64,000 nt of DNA from Ottelia alismoides (taxonomy: Eukaryota; Streptophyta; Magnoliopsida; Alismatales; Hydrocharitaceae): the NCBI GenBank assembly GCA_037367405.1, contig JAZKJV010010530.1:558001-622000 (forward strand), written 5' to 3'. The notes under the pieces are model-generated. The model saw only the letters and a list, made by a program, of their open reading frames with translations. It made no database searches and was not told where the DNA came from. Below are positions 11,614 through 21,166 of this stretch, piece after piece (within the stretch, counting starts at the first letter, position 1; each line of letters opens with the position of its first letter). A program made the position numbers and the translations under genes.

Positions 11614-12161
11614 ATGGCTAATTGGGAGGATATTTATTAAGACTTCGTGAATCTCTCATTGAACCCTCCAAGAAGTACATCTTAAAAGGCCAAGTGCAAC
11701 ATGGTCCAACCAGCGCTCATGACACTCTTGAGCCCCGGATCTCTCACTTTCAGGATGGTCACTCTCAAACCATTACTTTTCTCCTTCGACCTCACTAAGG
11801 AAGACCTTCGTCTCAGTGAGAATATCTTCATTCTAAATCCTCTTCTAATCGAGATCAAATTCTTGATTCATGACCTAAAGAGGATTCGAGTAAAATGCCT
11901 CCAAAGAAGAAAGAAAAGGAAGAAGAACACTCTAAAGACTCGATGAGAATGGTACTAGCCAAATTAGTTACATCTGAGCAGCAACACGCATTACTCATAG
12001 CTTAGTTAGGACAATGCAATGTTGGGGTCGAACCATCAATGGATGCGACGTACAACCCCGAACAGTATAAAATTCGGAAATATTTGAGTCCGATCGAACC
12101 AGAAGTTGATTTTGAGTTGAAATGTAGTTTTTGAAGTTGTTGCCACATTTTGATGGGATAG
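11614..12161 (+). pseudogene. gag: gag 5' part of element B, interrupted by element A
   Basis: Begins MANWEDIY and then meets a stop (TAA) within the first ten codons. Other frames carry the continuation (LFSFDLTKEDLRLSEN). It includes the acidic EEEEE-type segment and ends near GATGGGATAG, where element A begins. The rest of the same gag resumes at 24799. It is more diverged than array copies 1 to 3, so this appears to be the older, non-homogenised copy. Confidence 0.8.
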
Positions 12162-15100
12162 TATTGATAGGAATTTTCAGTGGGTTTTAATTTATTTAGA
12201 TGAAATAATAAAAGTGCAATTGTTGTCGTCTTTGCAACCCAAATAATCCCACAGCAAAAAAATTATTTATTTCTTAAGAAAATTTACAGAAAATATTATA
12301 GCAACAGAATTTGATATTTAATTTATCAGTATAGCTAATATGATCGAACTTAGAGAGGCTACAAATCCCGAGGGTTATTTAAATAATAGAAAAAATAATT
12401 AAAGAAAGAAGGAAATATAAAATGCAAACTATGCTTGTTTTTTGTAGGATTTTTATCTTTTTAATTTTTTTAGATTTTATATTTTTATTTTCATATTTTC
12501 AATTTTTTTAATAATGTTAGTTTTACAATTTTTAAATTTTCAAAAATGATTATTTTTCAAAGCAAATAATTTATACTTGAAAGAATTGAAACCCTCTCTT
12601 TTTGGATTTTTCAAATATGACAAAAATGCTCAAAAATGTCCAAATAAATTATTTTTGAGTTTTTATGACTGGTTTAATTTTTATAATTTTTTTGAGATTT
12701 TTACATTTTTAAGATTTTTAAAATGAATAAAAACAATGAAAAATACAAATAGTGAGCAAAAAGAATTATTTTTCAATTTAAAAATATCAAAAAAAGCGAA
12801 AATAATGTAAATTATTTTCCCTATATACTATAGAAACTATTTACAAATAGGAACTAAAATAATTTTTTTATTTTTCTATATTTTTATATGATTTTTTAGA
12901 TTTTGAGTACTTTTCATTTTTTGAGGTTTTAAAATAATTATAGGGTGAAAATTAGGCAGAAAAAATGCATAGAAAGGAAACTAATATATTTTTTGGATTT
13001 TTTACGCAATATTTGAATTTCTATGATTTTCAAGGTTCTATGGAAAATGCATTGTTTTTTATTTTTTAATAATAACGAACGATGATAAAATGCAATGAAA
13101 AAATTAATGCAGATAGAACAACTAAGCAAGAGATAACACTCATTTTTGCAGAATTTATTGAGCACAAATGTTATTTATGAAAAGATCATTCAAAATTTTA
13201 AGTCTCGAAGTACGGTACAAAAATAAATTTATCAAAGTTTTTAAATTAAAATATAACAAGAATAAAATGCAGGGAAAAATCACAAAATACCAAAAATATG
13301 TGTTGCACGTGTTGGAAGGGCTAGTAGGGACTGCCACACAAAATCATGAACTTCCATGGGCTTGAATGTAATTTTTTCAAATGTTTTTATCTTCAAAGGG
13401 GCGCCACTATCGCTTTCTTTCTTTGCAGGCAGGGGCGGCGGACGTGGAGGTGTTGGGCCTCACGCGGTGGAAGGATGCTCCTCAACAGGAGCTGGGCGAC
13501 GTGGTTGACTGTGGCGCATCATCTTTTCAGATGGTTGCACATTGCGGCACTGCACAGGTGGTGCAAGAGGAGGATTGACGGCGGGCGTGGATGGAGGAAG
13601 CCCCGCCAGGAGGTGGGGCGATTGGGACTTCTGCACGCGGTGCGCTCGATGAAGCTCCGCCTCTAGATGACGGATCAGGAGGCGGTCGCGGCGGGGCAAC
13701 ACACACCTCCGGTGGCCGGGGCAGTTGGAGAGTGGTGAAGGCAAGGAGGGGTGTCAAGGTCAGTGGCGGTGGCGGGCGGCACCTACTGGGGAGGCAGCAA
13801 ACGATGAAGAGGGTGGGAGGCAGCGGTAGGAGGGTTGTTGCCCCCGAACTAGATAATTTTTCCATTTTTTATTTTTTATTATTTTTTTGTAATAAATTTT
13901 TTTTGTAAAAATAGAAATATGGTTTTTTGTTTTTCCTTTGTTTTATTGTAAAATAGAAATTTAAATTTTTTATTTGTTTTTTGTAATTTTTTTAATATTT
14001 TTTGAAAAGACAACAACTATATTTATTTAATTTTTAATTCTTGCAAATAAAATATAGTTAAAAGAATGACTCGAGCACAACGGGTCGGTCTAAAATCAAA
14101 TACAGAAATGTGAGTGGATGATGGATCCGGCGGTTGTGATGGAAGATCTGTGTCTCTGGCCACAATATGCAGTTTGAGGTGAGAGATCGTGTGAGGTAGA
14201 ACGTGAAGCGGATAGATCGAGAGGGTGACGATGGAATTAGTAATCAAAGGCAAGTGGAATTGTGTTGAATATTTAGGAACTAAGATCTAAATTTTAATCG
14301 AAGCAAAATAAAATCTAAAATTTATGTAGAAGAATAATGGAAAATAAAGTGGATCTCATCGTGGGAGTGGATATTGTTGTCATGGCCTCGACGAAGGCGA
14401 CTCGATGTCACTGGACGGCTTGGAGCCTAGGCGTCTTTCAACAATAAGAAGCTCTTTGAGATTAGCCTTCTCTTACCAAGTATTGATCAAAGAGAAATGA
14501 GGGAGGATGAGCTAATTAAATAGAAAAAATAATTGAACTCGAATTTGAATTTAAATATTTGAAAGGAGAGGATAAGGAGGGTGGAGGTTAATGGTGGATA
14601 AAATTGGATTATAATTAATTAATTAATTATGTCAGTTTATTAATTAAATAATAAATGTCAATTATTTAATTTTTTATGGTGGTTATTTAAGAATATCAAC
14701 TCTATACATATATTATATACATATAGTACATTATATACATAGTTAAATAAGGAAATTATCTTTTCATGTTTTTATATTTTTTTGTAAATAATTATTAAAA
14801 ATATTTACAATTATTTAAAAATACAATATGTATATAAAGATAAATATGGATAAATATATGAGTTTAATGGGGTTGCCCCTTGGGACAACCAACAATGGCT
14901 GCCCCCACGCTGTTTTCGGCTTTTTTTTAAAATATCACCATGTATATTCATCCCTATATCCGTCCTATGTGCCATTCGAATTTTGTTAGAAACCGAGACT
15001 CCTACGGCCTCCATCGAGATGGTCTTGATTTAAATAATCTTGTTACTGTTAAAAAACAATTATCTGGATGGAGGCCGTATGAGTCTCTGTTTATGACGAA

Positions 15101-15928
15101 ATTTGAATGGCATATAAGACAGATATAGGGATGAATATACATGGTGATATTTTTCAAAAAAAATAAAAAAACGTCGAAAATGACGGTGGCAACCATATTG
15201 GCTGCCCCAAGGGGACAACCCCATTAAACTCTAAATATATACTATGGTAAAATTGTGAAAAACATCCCAAAAAACCGACTTTCAAACTGTAACTCCAAAA
15301 ATTATAAAACTACTGCAATTTTAAAGATAATTTAATTTAGAATATATGGAAGTGAGTTTTATTCAATTTGAGTTCAAATGGAGTCGGAATTGGTCTTTCA
15401 ATTGTTGCTTTTTGGCTTTTTCCGGATGTGGTTACTTTTATTTTGTAGATGATTTTATTTTGTAATTATTTTTATTATTTAGAAAGCATTTTTATCTACA
15501 ACTTTTGTTCTGAAATTTATTTATTTTGAGGTCAAATTATGCAAAAATAAAATAGTGTTAGTTTTATACAAATATACACAGGATAAATAAGAAAATAATG
15601 AATATTTAAAAAATACATTTTTTGGATTTTCTGATTAATGACCATATCTCCCCCTACTTTATTCCTGATCGATCAGGTCAAATCTTGACCTTCTCTTGGG
15701 TCGGGTCATCCCGTATCTATTACATATATACATTCTTCTTTTTTTATTTTCGTTATTTTTTTGTTATTTCTTTATCTATTTATTTTAGGTTAAAATAATG
15801 ATATATACACAACATTTACATATAGATGTAAGTTAGTAAGAGTATGGATTTATCAATATATAGGGGTGTTTTATAAGGGATTTTAAGCTAAAATAAATGA
15901 ATAAAGATGATGAAATGTAGAGTCATCA
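12162..15928 (-). mobile_element. Element A 3' LTR (carries a MITE)
   Basis: In element sense it runs from TGATGACTC at 15928 to CTATCA at 12165 (or three bases further). It aligns with 21167-24798, with two large differences: a 372-bp MITE at 14860-15231, and the absence of about 165 bp found in the 5' LTR GC island (near 22500-22655). The GC-rich island is at about 13400-13860. The site equivalent to the 5' LTR splice donor reads GATGAG instead of GGTGAG (near 14359), so that donor has decayed here. Confidence 0.88.
14851..15240. mobile_element. Fold-back Mutator-type MITE with 9-bp target duplication
   Basis: Element 14860-15231 starts GAGTTTAATGGGGTTG and ends with its complement. The arms 14860-15015 and 15067-15231 are near-complementary for their whole length around a loop of about 51 bp. 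It is flanked by TAAATATAT at 14851-14859 and 15232-15240, a perfect 9-bp direct repeat. The other LTR of the same retroelement has an uninterrupted TAAATATAT at 24080-24088, which is the empty site. Long inverted repeats and a 9-bp duplication are typical of Mutator-like elements. It encodes no transposase. Short open frames on both strands read nearly the same peptide because the arms mirror each other. Confidence 0.92.
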
Positions 15929-15945
15929 TCCCCCTAAGCTTTACC
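15929..15945 (-). other. Element A polypurine tract
   Basis: On the minus strand a purine-rich run ending AGCTTAGGGGGA lies directly before the 3' LTR start TGATGA. It is preceded by GGGACTAGCAAAGG, matching the GACTAGCAAAG that precedes the PPT of element B (about 32610). This is the expected plus-strand priming site for reverse transcription. Confidence 0.85.
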
Positions 15946-18050
15946 TTTGCTAGTCCCTTAGCAAACACTTATTTGAAAGAATAAGTGAATAAAAAAAGAA
16001 AGGAAAAATAAAAAAATTAGGATAATTTTGAGTATTAAATTTATCTTCATAAAATTGTAGTTCATAGCTCTGTCAGACCTTTGGATTATTAGTGTGGTGG
16101 AACCTTATTGGGAAATGCATTTAAAACCTAACAGCCTTCAAGTTCCACAAGACTCTTTTTCAGGTCGCCTCAACAGTTAGGTCAGAACAAGTCTACTACA
16201 CAAATTCTTATTACTATGAATCTTTACTTGTACGGTCTAAGTGAAATATCGTTCTCCATCTCAAAAGTACCAAAGAAACAACCCCTTTCAACAAGGTACC
16301 TCTAGTCCTCCGGCCTAGAAACTCTTTCCTCGAGGAGCGGGGATATTCCCTTCTAAGTTCAAGTACAACCAGCTCACGAAGAGGAGATGAAGAGAATGGA
16401 CAGTAACCAACGTAGCTACCTATCCTTGGATGCATGACCAGTATAGCCAAGTCATCCACTGCAAGCTTTCAAAAATTTGACCTTGAAACTCTTATTTATT
16501 TTTTTTCACTTGTATATGCACTCGCATTTTACTTTTCAATTAGGTTTGTCCACTTTTGGAGATTCTGCATTTTTCTTTTATTTTTTTATTTTTTTCAAAT
16601 ATATACAAGGTACAGTATGTACATAAGGAGTTTTTCCTCTTGAGCTAATAGATTATCCCTTTGTTGAAGCATTATTGCAACCCCACAGTATCCTGTCTTT
16701 AGACTTGAATGTTACTAGACCAAGTTGAGATGCACTTCCCTCCCAAGAGGAGGATGAGAGGTTCCTCCTAGATGTACTACCCTCGTATGCTACTCCAAGC
16801 CAAAAGATTCTGCCTCTGCACTAGCTCCTTCACAAAGACCTACGTGTAGAGTGCTTGTCCAAGACAAGCCATGGTCTGGAAGAATCATGCATGTGTTGTT
16901 AAATATTCTACTTAGACTAATCAAGATGACTTGTGAACATAGTCTCATGGACTTAAAGAATTAAGTCAATAGGACCTTTAAAGTCTTAACTCCAGATCTT
17001 ATAAGGTTCCTCTGAAATTAAGTGGATTAAAATCCAACTAAGCCCCATTCTTAAATTTTATTCCAGACTTAGTTTAAATGTCAATATTATCCAGAAAAAA
17101 GCCCATGAAAATGCAAGGAATATGTACAATGTAAAGAAAATAAACCGTTTTTGAAAAAATTCTAATTTTGATCTTTTTATGGATTTTTTCAAAAAAATGA
17201 TGCACATGTAGAAATAGTTTTTTTATTTTAGTTATGCAAATTTTTATAGACTTTTGGTTTTGTATTTTAGAGATTTTTTAATAAGGGAAAAGGGTTAGTA
17301 GAATATATACAAGTATATACTAGAATTTTTTATAAGAGGATTATTTTTGTTTTTTTGTCCTTTTAAATTTTTCTTTTAACTTTTTTGTTTTTAGTTTTTA
17401 GTTTTTACTTTTTTATTTTTTATTTTTTTATTTTTTTTATTTTTTGTTTTTTAGTTTTATTATTTTTTATAAATATGGAAGGCGATCAAAGTCTTTATAC
17501 ATACACAATTGGATTTTACACATTTATATACATATCTCAAAAATAACCATAATAAAAAATATGAGTTATGTCTAAAGTATATAGATAACATGTACGACAC
17601 CCCCTATACATAGCTCGAACTACGTCCTCATAGTGATCAGCGACAAAGGAAGACATAACTCGTGTTAAGTATAGAAAAGTGAAAAGACTCCTATGCTACA
17701 ATGACTCAAGAAAAGATGAAAAGAATAGAAGTTTGTGGTCCCCTATACTTAGGATCAAGTAATCCTAAGTATATAAGATTGTATAAAAGGGAAAAATGAT
17801 GAAGAGTATTGACAGACTTAACGGTTCGTCTTGCCCCGTATACTTAGGACAGAATAGCCCCAGGTATAGAGTATCAACAAGTTGGGGCCAAGTGAGAGAT
17901 CGGAAGAAAAACAAAAAAAAGACGATATGAACAACACAAATCATTTACCCCCCATACTTAGGATAAAGCACATCCTAAGTATAGGATATATGCACACAAA
18001 AAGGGGGAGAATGATAAAACATAAGAAGAAAGAATGAAACGAAAGGATAT
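15946..18050 (-). other. Element A 3' non-coding region with repeated hairpin/PPT-like motifs
   Basis: No reading frame of note. At about 100-bp intervals it carries motifs resembling the PPT context: 17744-17773 (12-bp perfect arms TATACTTAGGAT and its complement, 6-nt loop), 17839-17867 (weaker) and 17954-17982 (11-bp arms, 7-nt loop). A further CCCCCTATAC run lies near 17602. Each has a G-run on the element-sense 3' side, like TAAGTATGGGG. The rest is AT-rich, with a T-rich tract at 17340-17470. Parts resemble the corresponding region of B (31400-31800). Confidence 0.65.
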
Positions 18051-18689
18051 ACAAGAGGTGTGGATGTATAAAGGTCAATAAGGTCGAAAGCGGGCCTTCT
18101 TGTGAGATAGCTGAGGAATAGATCTAACAAGGTGTAGGTCTATATCGGTGTCATCATTATACACAAATCGATTAGGAATGACCTGGAATGTATCCTCAAC
18201 GGTTTAAGAGTATGTATGCATGAACCAGTCAGTGGAAGTAGTGTGGTCATGTTCGGTCTGGGATGTCACGTAATTATCAAAGGAAAAAGCTCAAACTCCT
18301 TATCTGAAAAAGTAAGATCAATTCTAACCTAGCGAGACTCTAGCAGATCATCATATTCATCAAAATGCCCAAATTCCTTTATAAAAGCAATCAAATCAAA
18401 TTTGGCCTTATCAGTCTCATCTAAAACAAGGTGAAAGGGAACAGACTTATCAGTGAAAGTAGTCAAATCATGTCCGTCTTGTCTAGTCTCAAAGTCGGCC
18501 TTCCACTATAGGGTGTCTATTGTGTAAATCACACGGATGTCATCAATGCATCGCCACATACCAGAAGGGGAACTGTAAGGTCCCTACTTTCCGATTCTTC
18601 CTCCTTGAAGAGGAATTTTAGGGTCTGAGTATCATCCAACATACAACAAAAATCTTAGATACTATCATAAAGGTCAAAGTCCTCGGGGT

Positions 18690-19060
18690 TGGTTAACACG
18701 GGCACGCTCTCATGGGATGTAGGTCTCTGGTCACTAATGGGTGTAGTGATCCACACATCGCTCCCTACATCAGAATAGAAGCGAATCTCTCCTAATCCAT
18801 AATCAATAACAGCTCTTGCAGAGGTGAGGAAAGACCGTCTCAGGATGATTGGAGGTTCTCTACAGGGGTGGAGGTCTCCATGGACAATACGACAAAATCA
18901 GAAGTGAAGTTCATGCCTTGAATAAGAATGACAACGTTTTCTATAATACCCTTCGAATTCTTGATAAATACATCAACAAATTAATATCATCATGGTTGAG
19001 AGGCCCAAGATGAAGATACTATATCATAGAGAAGGGCATTATATTGATTGAAGCGTCACT
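18690..19060 (-). pseudogene. Element A aspartic protease remnant
   Basis: On the minus strand, pieces in more than one frame match the retropepsin region of plant gypsy elements. A 'DASINIMPFSMI' stretch corresponds to the active-site area (family: D-L/S-G-A-S-I-N-L-M-P). It is followed by a leucine/glycine segment and, about 90 residues later, 'RSFLTSARAVIDYGLGEIRF', the usual C-terminal protease signature (family: GRPFLATARA-ID). Frameshifts and stops separate them. Downstream to about 18050 there is weakly coding-like sequence but no RT. Confidence 0.72.
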
Positions 19061-19069
19061 TTAAAGGAG

Positions 19070-19903
19070 AGTGTTATCACAAGAATAGTTAGAGATGGAG
19101 CAATTCACCAGATTTGTGGCAATGTTCCCTTTCTTAAAATGTCGACAGTAAGAGATGGCGCGGGCAGTGGCCATGGTCAAGTTGTGATGCTCAGATCTGA
19201 TCCTCCACTATGTCTTCTTGTGTTGAGGAGCGGATACATCTATCATGGCCTGGTGAAGTGGGGCTTTAATGATCTCATGAATACTGGCCACCACTTCAGG
19301 TTTAGCCAACATTTCTTTTTGAATTTTTGGATCTCCTCCATACAAGGGAGGAGATAGGAATCATCATCTACACCAAGATTACCAAGAACAGTCCGTACAA
19401 TGGCATCCTCGGGGTCAAATGTGGGATATGTGGTGAATGAATGTGTGGGAAAATAGTCTGGCATGGGTGTCGTCTCCTCACAACATGAATCAACAATGTG
19501 TCGCCCAAAATCTTTTTGGATTTTTAAATTTTCCTCATTTTTTGTATTTTGGGAGATTGCAAGCACCCATGATTATCCTCAAGTGAATCCATATCCTCAA
19601 ATAGTGGAGCCTCGTTCTAGATCTTATTGATGTTAAATAGATTGTTAATCCTCGAATTCATATGCTCCATCATCTGGTTCAAGGTCTTAAGTGTGGACAT
19701 CATGAAAGGTGACTCCAAAACCCCAAGATCAGGTGAGTGGAATGAGTGTAGGAGAAAATCAAAGTCTGATTCCTAAAATAATGGGATTGGCAGATATATA
19801 AAAAAAAATCATGAGAAATGTCCTCCTCGATAAAGGTAGGTGGACCGGCTGGAGGGTGTGAGGGATCCGTGAAAGTCAGATAAAAATCACTCCAGTCGGC
19901 CAT
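19070..19903 (-). pseudogene. gag: Element A gag remnant
   Basis: Starts at 19903 with MADWSDFYLTF, paralogous to MANWENIY of element B gag. It follows with proline-rich and aromatic stretches, then in a shifted frame a segment of about 107 residues (19566-19243) rich in acidic and lysine residues. A typical capsid block (FLKKFYP..ERFKDLLRKCPHHG) is not visible, so gag appears shortened as well as frameshifted. The protease remnant follows in the normal gag-PR order. Confidence 0.65.
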
Positions 19904-21145
19904 CATCGAAACAAGAGAAAATGATCGGAATATCACGATGGTCAAGTCAAAAGATGCGAAGAAAAAGACACAAATGCACAAAAAGATCTAGTATGCACAC
20001 AAGCAATCACAAATAATATACATAAAGCAAAACACACCTCTCAATTCACCTACTCAACTCGGTGAAGACCGTGAAAGCTCAATCTCTTAATCTTTTCTAT
20101 TTTAGAGTTAGGTGAGAATCACAAAAATTGTACGAACACTTAGGTTGTCTTGCGGGATTTAGACACTAACCTTAGTGTGTATGTGAGCAATTTAAAGCTA
20201 ATACAATGAGGAGATTACTTGCCCCAAGACAAATATTTTTCTCTAAGTTTATTTTAAGGTCGAGTAATTTTAACAGTCTCAAATTTGAGCCACTTTTCAC
20301 TTGGTTTGAATATTTTAAATAAATGGTCTACCAAGTGTCCAATTTCCTTTTTAGATTATGTGAGTGAAAACAAGGAAGGAGATCGAAAATGCCAATGTGT
20401 GATTAAATACAATGATGCATGCAGGGGTTAAGAGATGCACACCTTGTCGCCAGCACTCTACATGCAAAATGATCCGTGCAGAATTTAAATACAGAAAGTA
20501 AATTAACCTATATGATGCAAGTGAACCATCCTAGCAATATCTTCTATTAGTAGGCAAGAAAATATTAATTTGACTAAGTCCAATACGCTCCACTCTATAG
20601 GTGAAAAAATTGTTTTTAAGGGTTGTGGACCTAATTAATACATGGCTCAAGCAAGTTAATTAAGAAATCTATAGGTGGCACATGAAATCTGCATGAAACA
20701 AATAAAAATAAAGCGATGAAAACCAAAATTGGCGAGGTCCCCCAAGTGCAACGACACTTGGCGAAACAGATCCCGCAACAAATGAATGTCCTTTTACAAG
20801 AGTTCAAATGCTAGAAATACATAACAAAAAGTCTATGCAAAATTTTTTAAATTCTTTGTTTTTTTCAAATATTCTTTTCCTCCTCTCACGCTCTCCTACA
20901 GCTCGGTGAAAATCAAGCCGCCCCTGCTTTATTAGAGTGTATCGATACTCCTAAGAAAGTCTCTCTAGCTTGTCGGGCCCTCGTACGAAAGAAGAAATGA
21001 AAAATATGTAAGAAATACAATTATAAAAATATGAGCAAAAATATTAAAATAAATACAGTGAATATGGCAATGAAATAAATGTCGAAAAAAAATTACAACC
21101 AAGAATAGTAGGTCAAAAGAGAAACCTAACCACCCACGTCGTGCC
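19904..21145 (-). promoter_or_regulatory. Element A 5' untranslated leader
   Basis: Lies between PBS and gag on the minus strand. It contains the block GTAGAGTGCTGG..GACA and, at 20412-20422, the complement of GCATGCATGCAT-type sequence shared with B and C leaders. Near 20980-20990 a pyrimidine-rich stretch runs to TACGAG followed by GGCCC, aligned with the candidate 3' splice sites of B and C. No coding frame is supported. Confidence 0.6.
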
Positions 21146-21163
21146 TCCCCGGCAACAACGCCA
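21146..21163 (-). other. Element A primer binding site (tRNA-Asp type)
   Basis: On the minus strand TGGCGTTGTTGCCGGGGA lies three to six bases inside the 5' LTR end. It resembles the complement of plant tRNA-Asp 3' end (TGGCGCCGTTGCCGGGGA) with two changes in the CG part, as expected from cytosine decay. This PBS type is known from Athila and related OTA elements, and it fixes the element orientation. Confidence 0.85.
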
Positions 21164-21166
21164 TTT

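Larger units (their letters stand above)
1..12161 (+). repeat. Tandem array of a ~4.13 kb chimeric retroelement unit
   Basis: The same succession of sequences recurs head to tail. An anchor string (GAATAAAAAG before AACCTTG) starts at 21, 4143, 8282 and 11055, giving spacings of 4122, 4139 and 2773. Each full unit holds a leader and gag 5' end of element B in plus orientation, then a truncated LTR of the element A family in reverse orientation. The third unit has an internal deletion of about 1.37 kb. Units 1 to 3 look nearly identical by eye. The fourth matches them closely only up to about 11225 and then becomes clearly more diverged, and it leads into the intact element A. The array starts before the window, so its copy number is unknown. 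I infer tandem duplication by unequal exchange after A had inserted into B gag, because every unit shares the same gag/LTR junction. Confidence 0.93.

Noticed and set aside
14811..15196. Small frames sharing the peptide MYIHPYI on both strands
   Set aside because: An artefact of the inverted arms of the MITE.
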